Positions 17,336 through 25,466 are shown, numbered from the stretch's first letter. The stretch is 34,683 bases of DNA from an uncultured Victivallales bacterium (GCA_944390735.1 CALXRL010000003.1:1-34683); one strand, 5' to 3'. Numbers and translations: made by a program. Notes: generated by a model not told the origin, from the letters alone.

Positions 17336-20203
17336 CTACTCCCAGTTGAAGGTATTGAAATCGCCTTTGAGGCGTTTGTCGAGAATCCAGGAAACGGGGG
17401 TCAGAAGACGGGACATCACGTCGAACGGGAGCGCGCTTTTCAGCAGTTCCGCACGGACGCGGATGTCAAAACGGTTGTCGGACCAGCGGTAATATCCGGC
17501 CGCGTCGAGGGAGACGAATCCGCCGTCGCTTTTCAACCGGCGGAAAACGAGCCGGTCCCCGATCAGTCTGTAATCGCACGAAACCTTGGTGATGGAACCG
17601 AAACTCTCCAGCGACCATGCCTGTCCGATGATTCTGAGGAAACTGCCCAGCAGAGGCACGGTCCAGAGGTTGTTTCCGGTCAGTTCCAGACGGCCGTCGC
17701 CGTGCAGCAGCAGTTCGTCGCTGCGGTCATAGGACATCTCCGCGCGGAAATCCGCCGAAAGACGGCCGTTGCGGTATTCGGGGGCGATCGTTTTCCTGCT
17801 GAAATTTTCCAGCACCTCCAGCATGTCCGCGCCGGAAAGACGCGCGGCGATCCGTCCCTGTTCCGTCTTGAAGTTGTACTGGTAATCCATCAGGAGACGA
17901 CCGTCCGAAAAATTGGCGGAGGCGTTCCGGAACGAAAGGGAATCCGCTTCATAGCGGAGAATCGCGTCGATGTCGCGGATGCTCATGTTATGCCATCGGC
18001 AGGACCCGTTGGAGACCACGGCGCGGAAGCGCGTGCGCTCCGGATTCTCATAATCAATGACCCCGGAGGACTCCACTTTGATCGGATCCGGAAAATCTAT
18101 GAACTCGCTTTTCCACTGGGGATACAGAGAGCGGATCATATCATTTCCGGTCATTGTGCTGACCAGGGAGAAGTTCAGGCGCCCCGCGGGACTGTGAAAC
18201 GGAAACGCCCGGTCGGAAGGAGCATAGGTGGCGGAAACCGACATCCGGCCCTCCTTCGTCTCCAGCACCGCATCGGGCAGAATCAGATTGTTGTCCGCGT
18301 CGATGATGAAGCGCGCCGCACCGTACCGGAACGGGATCTTCTGATAGGAAAAGTCGCGGGCCACAACGCTCCCGGTCATATAACTGAACGGATTTTTCCC
18401 GTAATCCACATGCAGTTCCGCGGCGGCCTCCACAAAATTACCGGCGGAGGGCCAGCCGATGTTGCAGGTCAGACTCTTCACGAACTTCTGATGCTCCTCC
18501 CCGAGCGCGGCAATCAGACTGTACGGAGAACCCGAACAGACCAGACTCGCGGAAAGACATTGTTCGGAAGGAAGACAAAACAGACTTCCCGTAATCTTCG
18601 ATCCATCCTTCAGCCGTGCTTCCAGCCCCGAAACGCGGATTCCCCCCGCGGAGAACTCCAGTTCCGCCCGCATCCACTCCACCGGAACCTTCTTCACCTC
18701 GACCTCGGGAATGCGGAGACGCACCTTCCCCGAAAAGCTCCCCGGTCCCCTCCCCCCGCTGGACAGGGTGCCCGAAAACGAAAGCAGCGGCTGCCGGTTG
18801 CGGAACCGAAGGTTCGAGGAGAGAAAATCCGCGACATCGCCGGAAAGAAAACGCCGCAGCTCCTCCGGACGCACCCGACCATCCAGATCACACGAAAAAC
18901 GGCCGTCTTTCACCTGAAATCCGCCGGAGAGAGTCCCGCCGTCCCGCAGAGAGGCCGAATGCAGAGTTCCGCTGAGACGGTCGCCGTCGGCACGAATCGT
19001 CGCGGACGCATTGCGCAGCTCCACCCCCGCCACCACGATGTGCGGCAGAAAAAACTGCAGCGAACCGGTGGGCATTCCTCCGGAAAGATTGAAGCTCTCC
19101 AGCGATCCGTGGAACGTCACAAACTCGCCCGCAATGCGCAGATGCTTCGCGATTTCCTCCCGCAGCGAATCGTCCAGGAAGAGCACAATGTCCTCCAGAC
19201 GGCATCGTCCCCGGACCGTTCCGTGAGCCGCCCGGCCGCTGCCGTCGTAAACGCCTTTGGCCTCCACGGAGGAACCGTCCGGCAGGACCACGCGCACCTG
19301 CTCCAAGGAAAGAATCCCGTGTTTCAGCGACATGGTCTCCTCAATGGATTCAATCGAGAGATTCCCGTACCGGAACGCGGGAATCCGGAGCGACGCATTC
19401 GCCAGACAGCGGGAAAAATCCGTGACATCCAGATGAAAGCGCACCCGGCAGTCCGGCGTCAGAGCAAAGCGCTTCTCATTCATCCGCTGAATCGCATAGA
19501 GCGCTTTTCTGCGCAGTTCCAGAGGGATTCTGCGCAGGAATGCCGAATACCCCTCCTCTTCTTTCCCGGCCCCGCCGGTTTTCTGCCCCGTTCCGCCGGT
19601 CGGGACGGTCGAAGAGGCCGAAGCGGCCGAAGCGAACAGATCCCGGACCGTTTCCATTCCCCGCAGACCGGAATAATGAAGCAGGTTGTCGATCGTCCCC
19701 TCCATGAAAAAACGGATGCCGTTCAGCGATCCTTCCGCCCGCCGCACACGGAGCAGACCGGGCACCCCCGTCACCGACGCATTCACGCCGGAAATGACCA
19801 GATTGTCGCACGCGGCCTCCTCCCCGTATTCCGGAAACAGCGGAAAAGAGAGCGTTCCCCGCTCCATCTCAAAGGAAACGGGAAGAAAAATTCCGCGGAA
19901 AAACTTCAGCGGGGAAAAATCAATCCGCAGCACCGCCGCGGAAACGGAGGGACAGCGGAGCCCCCCATCCACCTTCAGATCGCGAACCACCACTCCTCCG
20001 CAGATTCCGGCCCGCAGGGAAGCGGCCTCAAAGCGAAGTCCCCGCGCGGCGAACCGCCGTTCCACCCATCGGACCACCGCCTCCGGAACTCCGTGAACCT
20101 CCCAGCGGTAGTCCACAATCCCAAGCAGCAGAAGAAGCCCGCCGAGGCCGATCAGAAAAATTCCGATCGACCGTCTGCTGAATAAAGATCTGAATCCCGC
20201 CAT
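17336..20203 (-). CDS. large AsmA-like envelope protein
   Basis: A 955-residue protein with one N-terminal membrane helix (about 13-30, IFLIGLGGLLLLLGIV) and a long beta-rich periplasmic part, the layout of AsmA/YhdP/TamB-family proteins that span the periplasm and are linked to phospholipid transport or outer-membrane biogenesis. The C-terminal 300 residues, with GNDMIRSLYPQWKSEF and a final GSITKVSCDYRLIGDRLVF stretch, resemble the AsmA-like C-terminal domain. A short Ser/Thr/Gly-rich linker occurs near residues 195-215. It heads the operon with the M32 peptidase, thioesterase and SGNH genes. The ribosome binding site is weak (AGCGGAAATC before ATG). A long reading frame on the opposite strand over the same bases is an artefact of G+C-rich codons. 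Confidence 0.75.
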   Translation of the reverse strand: MAGFRSLFSRRSIGIFLIGLGGLLLLLGIVDYRWEVHGVPEAVVRWVERRFAARGLRFEAASLRAGICGGVVVRDLKVDGGLRCPSVSAAVLRIDFSPLKFFRGIFLPVSFEMERGTLSFPLFPEYGEEAACDNLVISGVNASVTGVPGLLRVRRAEGSLNGIRFFMEGTIDNLLHYSGLRGMETVRDLFASAASASSTVPTGGTGQKTGGAGKEEEGYSAFLRRIPLELRRKALYAIQRMNEKRFALTPDCRVRFHLDVTDFSRCLANASLRIPAFRYGNLSIESIEETMSLKHGILSLEQVRVVLPDGSSVEAKGVYDGSGRAAHGTVRGRCRLEDIVLFLDDSLREEIAKHLRIAGEFVTFHGSLESFNLSGGMPTGSLQFFLPHIVVAGVELRNASATIRADGDRLSGTLHSASLRDGGTLSGGFQVKDGRFSCDLDGRVRPEELRRFLSGDVADFLSSNLRFRNRQPLLSFSGTLSSGGRGPGSFSGKVRLRIPEVEVKKVPVEWMRAELEFSAGGIRVSGLEARLKDGSKITGSLFCLPSEQCLSASLVCSGSPYSLIAALGEEHQKFVKSLTCNIGWPSAGNFVEAAAELHVDYGKNPFSYMTGSVVARDFSYQKIPFRYGAARFIIDADNNLILPDAVLETKEGRMSVSATYAPSDRAFPFHSPAGRLNFSLVSTMTGNDMIRSLYPQWKSEFIDFPDPIKVESSGVIDYENPERTRFRAVVSNGSCRWHNMSIRDIDAILRYEADSLSFRNASANFSDGRLLMDYQYNFKTEQGRIAARLSGADMLEVLENFSRKTIAPEYRNGRLSADFRAEMSYDRSDELLLHGDGRLELTGNNLWTVPLLGSFLRIIGQAWSLESFGSITKVSCDYRLIGDRLVFRRLKSDGGFVSLDAAGYYRWSDNRFDIRVRAELLKSALPFDVMSRLLTPVSWILDKRLKGDFNTFNWE

Positions 20204-20243
20204 GATTTCCGCTTTCCGTTTCCGTCTCGCACTGCCATCCGGT

Positions 20244-20272
20244 AATGTGCATTCTTCCGGAGAAAATTACAA
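20244..20272 (-). promoter_or_regulatory. weak candidate promoter for the AsmA operon
   Basis: Minus-strand TTGTAA (20272-20267), a 17-base spacer and CACATT (20249-20244). The -10 box is poor (three of six), so confidence is low; no better match was seen in the 190-base divergent gap. Confidence 0.28.
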
Positions 20273-20341
20273 ATTCATTTCAGGAAAAAAGCGGAAATCC
20301 GCCCTCTTCTCCTCCCCGGCACGGAAAGTTCTCCCGGGGAC

Positions 20342-20370
20342 TTGCGGATCCGGCGGATGCGCGGTATAGT
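20342..20370 (+). promoter_or_regulatory. candidate promoter of the Nif11-like gene
   Basis: TTGCGG (20342-20347), a 17-base spacer and TATAGT (20365-20370) would start transcription about 18 bases before the start codon at 20395. Confidence 0.5.
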
Positions 20371-20394
20371 ATCTGCTCACCGAAAGGATCTCTC

Positions 20395-20598
20395 ATGAGC
20401 AAGGCGAACATCATTGCATTCTACCAGCATCTGGAAACGGACCGGGAGCTTCAGCAAAAGGCGCTGGCGCTTCAAAACGAATTTCAGGAACAGGAAAAAG
20501 TCATCGAGGCGTTTCTGGCGCTGGCGGAGGAGGCTGGCTTTCCCTTCACCTTCCGGGAATTCATGGAACATCTCTACGAGCAGGCAAGGGAGCAGTAA
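20395..20598 (+). CDS. Nif11-like small protein
   Basis: A 67-residue, strongly helical, acidic protein. The pattern SKANIIAFYQHLETDRELQQ followed by AFLALAEEAGFPFTFREF matches the Nif11/nitrile-hydratase-leader type fold (a helical pair, then a segment ending AxExGYxFTxEE). In other bacteria such domains act as leader peptides for ribosomally made natural products, where a core follows a GG cleavage site. Here there is no GG site, no core and no modifying enzyme nearby, so its role is open; many standalone Nif11 proteins are uncharacterised. AAGGA six bases before the ATG and a candidate promoter 25 bases upstream support the short start rather than the longer frame from 20245. It is monocistronic and convergent with the fucosidase gene. 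Confidence 0.7.
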   Translation: MSKANIIAFYQHLETDRELQQKALALQNEFQEQEKVIEAFLALAEEAGFPFTFREFMEHLYEQAREQ

Positions 20599-20670
20599 AG
20601 CGCCATCGGACTTTTCGTCACGGAGGGCCGGATTCCTCCGAAACAAGGCTCCGTCGCGGACAACCTCGGG

Positions 20671-20709
20671 CAAAATGCTCCGGGCGGATCGCGAAATCCC
20701 GCCCGGAGC
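20671..20709 (-). terminator. terminator after the alpha-L-fucosidase gene
   Basis: GCTCCGGGCGG (minus, 20709-20699) pairs perfectly with CCGCCCGGAGC (20687-20677), an 11-base G+C-rich stem followed by ATTTTGCC. It starts 13 bases beyond the stop codon at 20722. It may also block the convergent Nif11 transcript, though without a T-run on that strand. Confidence 0.75.
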
Positions 20710-20721
20710 GGAAGACGAATC

Positions 20722-22062
20722 TTACCGGAACTTCAGTTCCACGACATCCGTCAGATTGGATTTGAGGTGCCAGGGCACTTCAAAGGTCAGCGTGCGGTTC
20801 TCATAGCGGAAGGGCAGATCCTCGCCTTTGAGACGCAGGGAGGCGGGCTTCTCGACATCGCTCACCACGATCGGATAATCGCAGAGCCAGGTTGCGTGAA
20901 TGAACCAGGTGTCGCCGTTCACCGTGATCGGCATATTGCTTTTCTCCGGCCAGTGGGTTCCGTGAACCCCGTAGACGGCACGGCTGTTCTCCTTCATCCA
21001 TGCGCCGATCTGCTCCATGCGCTTGTAATACTGCGGGGGCAGTTCCCCGTGGGAATCGGGGGCGACATTCGGCAGGAAGTTGCCGTCCCAGGAGCGGGCC
21101 TTTCCGAGCTCGGCGAGAAACCATCCGGCGGGCTTGTAGACTTCATAGTCCAGATATCCCCAGGCGCCGTCGGCGAAGACGTCGCAGTACTCCCACCACT
21201 TTCCGGGACGGCGTTCCTTCGGCATTCCGCCCTCGGAGCCGATCGTGATCACATCACCGAAGAGCATCCCGCGATCGTTCACCACGATCTGCGGCTGAAG
21301 TTCGCGGATGCGTTCAAACGTGATGCAGTTTTCCCCGAAGCCGTCGAACCAGAGATAGTCGATTTTCCCATAGCGGGTCAACAGCTCCTCGATCTGACCG
21401 CGGCGGTAACGGCGGAGTTCCTCCTCATGTTCCGGCGTTTTCTCCTTCAGCGTGACCGGCGTATAATCGACCCCAAGCACCGGATGCTCCGGATCGCGGG
21501 AGAAGTTCATGTAGTCCCGATCCATGCGCCAGTCCGGGGGCGAGTAGTAAAAGCCGACTTTCAACCCGTTTTTCCGACAGGCGGCCACATATTCGCCGAC
21601 AAGATCGCGCCCGCCCAGATAATTTTTCGTGCTGAGATCCCCGTACTCGCTCGGCCAGAGAGCGAATCCGTCGTGATGTTTTGTCGTCATGACGCAGTAT
21701 TTGATTCCTGCGGCGGCCGCGGCGCGGAGCCATTTATCCGGATCATAGCGGTCGGCGGTGAATTTCTCCGCCAGCGCCCAGTAGTGGTTCGGAGAGACAT
21801 GCAGTCCTCTTGCCGGCAGGCCGTAGCGCGCCACATTCTTCTCCGCGCTTCCCGGCGGAGATTTGACCATGCCCCAGGAAAGATCCAGGCATCCCGCGAC
21901 GCTGGCGATTCCCCAGTGAATGAACATCCCCAGCCCCGCGCCCGGATACCACTGCGCATCCGGATGCTCCGTCCGGCGGAACGTCTCCGCGCTCTCGGCA
22001 GCCGTTCTTCCCGTGTTGCCGATAAAATCGTGCTGAAATTTCACATCCTCGCTGTTTGCCAT
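20722..22062 (-). CDS. alpha-L-fucosidase, GH29
   Basis: Retaining exo-alpha-L-fucosidase of 446 residues. GLGMFIHWG (43-51), TTKHHDGFALW (126-136; fucose-binding His-His) and DYLWFDGFGEN with nucleophile Asp240 are the GH29 landmarks, all intact. The C-terminal part after about 350 is the family's beta-sandwich. The ATG at 22062 has AAGGAG five bases upstream and matches the start of the homologous region. The frame continues upstream to 22311; a start at 22203 would add a segment with AVTGC resembling a lipoprotein cleavage site, but its ribosome binding site is poor and the putative hydrophobic core is weak. As called, the enzyme is cytoplasmic. It is a single gene with its own promoter and terminator, divergent from thrS. 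Together with the GH29-like and GH42-like genes it indicates use of fucosylated and galactosylated glycans. Confidence 0.9.
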   Translation of the reverse strand: MANSEDVKFQHDFIGNTGRTAAESAETFRRTEHPDAQWYPGAGLGMFIHWGIASVAGCLDLSWGMVKSPPGSAEKNVARYGLPARGLHVSPNHYWALAEKFTADRYDPDKWLRAAAAAGIKYCVMTTKHHDGFALWPSEYGDLSTKNYLGGRDLVGEYVAACRKNGLKVGFYYSPPDWRMDRDYMNFSRDPEHPVLGVDYTPVTLKEKTPEHEEELRRYRRGQIEELLTRYGKIDYLWFDGFGENCITFERIRELQPQIVVNDRGMLFGDVITIGSEGGMPKERRPGKWWEYCDVFADGAWGYLDYEVYKPAGWFLAELGKARSWDGNFLPNVAPDSHGELPPQYYKRMEQIGAWMKENSRAVYGVHGTHWPEKSNMPITVNGDTWFIHATWLCDYPIVVSDVEKPASLRLKGEDLPFRYENRTLTFEVPWHLKSNLTDVVELKFR

Positions 22063-22245
22063 CTCAACTCCTTTTTCTGGTTTGATTTCCATGACGGCCG
22101 TCTCCGCGCGGGAAGGGTCCGCCTTCACCGCGGACCGCCGCTTCCGGCAGCCGGTCACAGCCGCTCCTCCCGGGAAGAGTACCGCTCCCGCGGCATGCGA
22201 CATCCCCTCGTTTTTTCGGAGGCGTTCAAAAACGCTCTGTTTTAC

Positions 22246-22274
22246 TGTATAGCATTCCCTTTTTGAAAAAGCAA
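22246..22274 (-). promoter_or_regulatory. candidate promoter of the alpha-L-fucosidase gene
   Basis: Minus-strand TTGCTT (22274-22269), a 17-base spacer and TATACA (22251-22246). The leader would be about 178 bases long and begins with a perfect small hairpin GCGTT-TTTG-AACGC. No further gene lies between this promoter and the thrS promoter; a CTCCGC/GCGGAG hairpin lies near 22384-22412. Confidence 0.45.
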
Positions 22275-22455
22275 ACCGGAAGCGCATCCTTTTTTCATTT
22301 TTCCCCTTCATGCCCCGGAGCTTGAAGCGCAGGCATGCGGAAATCCTGCCGGAAACAGAAAAAGTGATCCGGAAGAGTTTTCCCTCTCCGCGCCCCCTTT
22401 TCCTTTGCGGAGCAGGGAGAAAGGGTCAAGTTTTCCAAATTTCCGTGAAATCCGC

Positions 22456-22484
22456 TTGCCTCTGAACAAAAGGACATATATATT
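22456..22484 (+). promoter_or_regulatory. candidate thrS promoter
   Basis: TTGCCT (22456-22461), a 17-base spacer and TATATT (22479-22484). Transcription from about 22491 leaves a leader of about 35 bases before the thrS start. No T-box or threonine-rich leader peptide is visible. Confidence 0.6.
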
Positions 22485-22525
22485 AAAGAATGATTGTAAC
22501 ATTTTATTTTCAGAAAGGACAGAAA

Positions 22526-24244
22526 ATGCAGTTTCCCATCGAAACCATCAGACACAGCGCCTCCCATGTGATGGCGGCGGCCGTGAAACAGCTCTATCCC
22601 GAAGCGAAATTCGACATCGGGCCCAGTACGGAAGACGGTTTCTATTACGATTTTGACATTCCGGAACACATCAAAGTGGAGGAACTTCCGAATATCGAAG
22701 CGAAAATGGCGGAGATCGTGAAGGCGGATTATCCGTTTGAACGGATCGAAGTCACACGCGACGAGGCGAAACGGCTTCTCGCGGACCAGCATTACAAACT
22801 CGAACGTCTTGCCGACATTCCGGAAGGCAGCGTCATCACGATGTACCGCTGCGGGGATTTTCTGGATCTCTGCCGCGGACCTCATGTGGAAAGGACCTCG
22901 CAGATCGGCGCATTCAAACTGACCTCGGTCGCGGGTTCCTACTACCGCGGCAAGGAGACCAATCCGATGCTTCAGCGCATCTACGGAATCGCCTTCCCCA
23001 CGAAACAGGAGCTGAAAGACTATCTCCAGCGTCTGGAGGAAGCCAAAAAGCGCGACCATCGGAAACTCGGCAAGGAGCTGGATCTCTTCAGCATTTCCGA
23101 GACCGTCGGACCCGGACTTGTTCTCTGGCATCCGCGCGGAGCGCTGATCCGCAATCTCATTGAAACGTTCTGGCGCGCGGAACACATCAACAACGGCTAC
23201 GATCTTCTCTATACGCCGCACATCGGACGCAGCCAGCTCTGGGAAACCAGCGGGCACCTCTCCTTCTACAAGGACAGCATGTACTCCAAAATGGACATCG
23301 ACGGCTTCGACTATTACGTCAAACCGATGAACTGTCCGTTCCACATTGAAATCTACAAGAGCCGTACGCGCTCCTACCGGGAACTTCCCTGCCGCTGGGC
23401 GGAACTGGGAACGGTCTACCGCTACGAGAAGAGCGGCGTGCTGCACGGACTCATGCGCGTCCGCGGCTTCACGCAGGACGACGCCCACATCATCTGCACT
23501 CCGGAACAGATTGAAAGCGAGATCATGGAAGTGCTGAACTTCTGTCTCTACATCTGGAAGACCTTCCGCTTCAAGGAGATCAAAGCGTATCTTTCGACGA
23601 AGCCCGCGAAGGCGGTCGGAGAACCCGCGCGCTGGGAACAGGCCCAGAAATCGCTGGTTCAGGCGATCGAAAAATGCGGTCTGGAATACGAAGTGGACGA
23701 AGGCGGCGGCGCATTCTACGGACCGAAAATCGACCTCAAGGTCAAGGATGCCATCGGTCGCGAATGGCAGACCTCGACCATTCAGTTCGACTTCAATCTT
23801 CCGGAACGCTTCAATCTTCAGTATGTGGGCGAGGACGGCCAGCGCCATCAGCCGTACATGGTGCATCGCGCGCTGTTCGGCTCCCTGGAGCGTTTCTTCG
23901 GCATCCTGATCGAGCACTACGCGGGCGTGTTCCCGATGTGGCTTGCCCCGGAGCAGATCCGTCTGATTCCGATCTCGGAACGGCAGCATGAGTTCTGCCT
24001 CGAAGCGGAGAAGAAGCTGAAGAAACTCGGCTTCCGCGTTTCCTGCGATGTCCGCAAGGAGAGCATGGGCTCCAAAATCAAGGAGGCGCGCAACATGCGC
24101 ATTCCGTACATGGCGGTGGTGGGAGACAAGGAACTGGAGACGGGAGTCTTCTCCGTCCGCTCCCGCAGAGAGGACCAGCTCGGCCTGATGGATTTCGATA
24201 CGCTCGTGAAAAAACTTCAGGAAGATGTTGACAATAAGATTTAA
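22526..24244 (+). CDS. thrS: threonyl-tRNA synthetase lacking the TGS domain
   Basis: Class II synthetase that charges tRNA-Thr; 572 residues against about 640 in E. coli. It begins directly with the editing domain (RHSASHVM: His10 and His14; DLCRGPH at 114-120). The catalytic core carries PMNCPFH (zinc ligand Cys270), a motif 2 region with YRYEKSGVLHGLMRVRGFTQ, and motif 3 GSLERFFGILIEHYAG. The last 110 residues form the anticodon-binding domain. The N-terminal TGS domain of about 60 residues is missing, and an in-frame stop at 22484-22486 shows it is not encoded upstream. AAGGA lies seven bases before the ATG at 22526; the ATG at 22490 has no such site. It heads the classical thrS-infC-rpmI-rplT cluster. 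Confidence 0.97.
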   Translation: MQFPIETIRHSASHVMAAAVKQLYPEAKFDIGPSTEDGFYYDFDIPEHIKVEELPNIEAKMAEIVKADYPFERIEVTRDEAKRLLADQHYKLERLADIPEGSVITMYRCGDFLDLCRGPHVERTSQIGAFKLTSVAGSYYRGKETNPMLQRIYGIAFPTKQELKDYLQRLEEAKKRDHRKLGKELDLFSISETVGPGLVLWHPRGALIRNLIETFWRAEHINNGYDLLYTPHIGRSQLWETSGHLSFYKDSMYSKMDIDGFDYYVKPMNCPFHIEIYKSRTRSYRELPCRWAELGTVYRYEKSGVLHGLMRVRGFTQDDAHIICTPEQIESEIMEVLNFCLYIWKTFRFKEIKAYLSTKPAKAVGEPARWEQAQKSLVQAIEKCGLEYEVDEGGGAFYGPKIDLKVKDAIGREWQTSTIQFDFNLPERFNLQYVGEDGQRHQPYMVHRALFGSLERFFGILIEHYAGVFPMWLAPEQIRLIPISERQHEFCLEAEKKLKKLGFRVSCDVRKESMGSKIKEARNMRIPYMAVVGDKELETGVFSVRSRREDQLGLMDFDTLVKKLQEDVDNKI

Positions 24245-24255
24245 GATGCTATATT
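24228..24255 (+). promoter_or_regulatory. candidate infC operon promoter inside thrS end
   Basis: A perfect TTGACA (24228-24233) inside the last codons of thrS, a 16-base spacer and TATATT (24250-24255). Transcription near 24262 would give infC-rpmI-rplT a 45-base leader. Internal promoters at this place are known in the E. coli thrS-infC cluster. Confidence 0.65.
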
Positions 24256-24292
24256 ACCCGATTGCCACAGGGAAGCAGCCAACAATTTAAAC

Positions 24293-24309
24293 AGGAGGAT
24301 CCTGCTATC
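24293..24309 (+). promoter_or_regulatory. infC ribosome binding site and AUC start
   Basis: AGGAGG at 24293-24298 is followed after eight bases by ATC at 24307-24309, in frame with IF-3. No ATG occurs near this site; a TTG at 24313 is 14 bases away, and the TTG at 24262 lies upstream of the Shine-Dalgarno sequence and has none of its own. Rare AUU-type starts are the known means by which IF-3 represses its own translation. Confidence 0.75.
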
Positions 24310-24819
24310 GCTAAGTTGCTGAAATATAACGACCGTGCCTATGCTGACACCGATCTGCTCGTGATTGCGGCGGATGGAGAACAGCTTGGCGTGATGAAAC
24401 TCGGTCCGGCCTGCCAGAAGGCAAAAGATGCCGGTCTGGATCTGGTCATGGTCTCCGAGGGAAGCAATCCCCCGGTGTGCCGGATCATGGACTTCGGAAA
24501 GCTCTGCTATGAGCAGAAGAAGAAAATGAAGGATCAGAAGAAGCACAACCAGGCGCAGAAGGTGAAGGAAATCAAATTCCGTCTGAACATCGACACTCAC
24601 GACTATGAGTTCAAGATTGCGCACGGGATCGAATTTCTGCAGGATGGGAACAAACTGAAGGTCACGATCATGTTCAAAGGGCGCGAAATGGCGCACCCGG
24701 AGAAGGGATTCGAACTGGTGGACAAAATCACGGAAAGTCTGAAGGACAAGGGCGTTCTGGAAGCCCCCGGAAAACTTCTCGGAAGAAATATCTGCGTCAC
24801 TTACAATCCAGTCAAGTGA
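24307..24819 (+). CDS. infC: translation initiation factor IF-3
   Basis: Binds the 30S subunit, proof-reads initiator tRNA and start codon and prevents early subunit joining. With the AUC start the product is 170 residues (initiator residue then AKLLKYNDR), slightly short of the usual 175-180. The N-terminal domain includes LVIAADGEQLGVM and NPPVCRIMDFGK, the latter being the IF-3 signature; the lysine-rich linker (YEQKKKMKDQKK) and the C-terminal domain (KEIKFRLNIDTHDYEFK to the end) are intact. It lies 62 bases after thrS with its own candidate promoter and precedes rpmI by 72 bases. Regulation by IF-3 level through the non-AUG start is expected from other bacteria. The start is decided by the AGGAGG site and the domain boundary. 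Confidence 0.95.
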   Translation: MAKLLKYNDRAYADTDLLVIAADGEQLGVMKLGPACQKAKDAGLDLVMVSEGSNPPVCRIMDFGKLCYEQKKKMKDQKKHNQAQKVKEIKFRLNIDTHDYEFKIAHGIEFLQDGNKLKVTIMFKGREMAHPEKGFELVDKITESLKDKGVLEAPGKLLGRNICVTYNPVK

Positions 24820-24891
24820 GGCGAAGACCGGAAGCGGCCGATTGGCGTCTGCCGCAACGGGAAACAAACAACCTCTGAAAGGAGTCAAACG

Positions 24892-25089
24892 ATGCCAAAG
24901 CTGAAAACAAGAAAGAGTATTGCCAAGCGCGTCAAACGCACCGGCACCGGCAAGTACATGATTACGAAGCCGGGCCGCAGACACCTCATGACGGGGAAAG
25001 GCGGAAAGAAAAAACGTCAGATGAGAGCTGACGGAATGCTTCCCTCCAGCCAGGCCCAGCGTCTGAAAAAAGCTCTGCCCTACGGTTGA
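24892..25089 (+). CDS. rpmI: 50S ribosomal protein L35
   Basis: A 65-residue, highly basic ribosomal protein of the large subunit. It starts MPKLKTRKSIAKRVKRTGTG, the typical L35 N-terminus, and contains GRRHLMTGKGGKKKRQMR. AGGAG lies seven bases before the ATG. It is placed between infC and rplT as in most bacteria, 26 bases before rplT. The 72-base gap from infC contains short G+C-rich complementary stretches that could be the operator where L20 represses rpmI-rplT in other bacteria, but no specific site is identified. Confidence 0.97.
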   Translation: MPKLKTRKSIAKRVKRTGTGKYMITKPGRRHLMTGKGGKKKRQMRADGMLPSSQAQRLKKALPYG

Positions 25090-25115
25090 GCCGGAACACG
25101 TAAAGGAGATCAATC

Positions 25116-25466
25116 ATGAGAGTTACATGCGCAGTACCTTCCAGAAAACGCCGTAACAGAGCGTTGAATCGTGCCAAAGGTTTCTACGGTGCGAGCAGCA
25201 AACAGATCCGTACCGTCTACGACGCCATCGACAAGGCGGACGCCCATGCCTATGTCGGGCGCAAACAGAAAAAGCGTCAGTACAGAGGTCTCTGGACCAT
25301 CCGTATCAATGCGGCATGCCGCCAGCAGGGCTTCACGTACAGCAAATTCATCAACGGGCTCAAGAAAGCCGGAATCACGCTGAACCGCAAAGTTCTTGCC
25401 GACATGGCCGTCAACGATGCCGCAGCGTTTACCGCTTTGCTTGAAAAAGCAAAAGCAGCCTGCTGA
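25116..25466 (+). CDS. rplT: 50S ribosomal protein L20
   Basis: Early-binding 23S rRNA protein of 116 residues (usual length 117-119), needed for 50S assembly. [19 protein letters not shown] and [19 protein letters not shown] are family hallmarks: a long basic N-terminal extension, then the globular C-terminal domain with [27 protein letters not shown] lies seven bases before the ATG. It ends the infC-rpmI-rplT unit, followed by a strong terminator. L20 is a known autoregulator of this operon in E. coli and Bacillus. Confidence 0.97.
   Translation: MRVTCAVPSRKRRNRALNRAKGFYGASSKQIRTVYDAIDKADAHAYVGRKQKKRQYRGLWTIRINAACRQQGFTYSKFINGLKKAGITLNRKVLADMAVNDAAAFTALLEKAKAAC

Noticed and set aside
17312..20185. 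A 957-codon open frame on the plus strand opposite the AsmA-like gene
   Set aside because: It is Arg/Pro/Gly/His-rich, has no domain or ribosome binding site, and is the mirror of G+C-biased codons; the minus-strand protein has a membrane helix, family features and operon partners.
22485..22525. A T-box or threonine leader before thrS
   Set aside because: The leader is only about 35 bases by the predicted promoter and has no specifier or antiterminator sequence.
22295..23989. A minus-strand frame of 564 codons opposite thrS
   Set aside because: Antisense to motifs of ThrRS, and its composition mirrors that gene.
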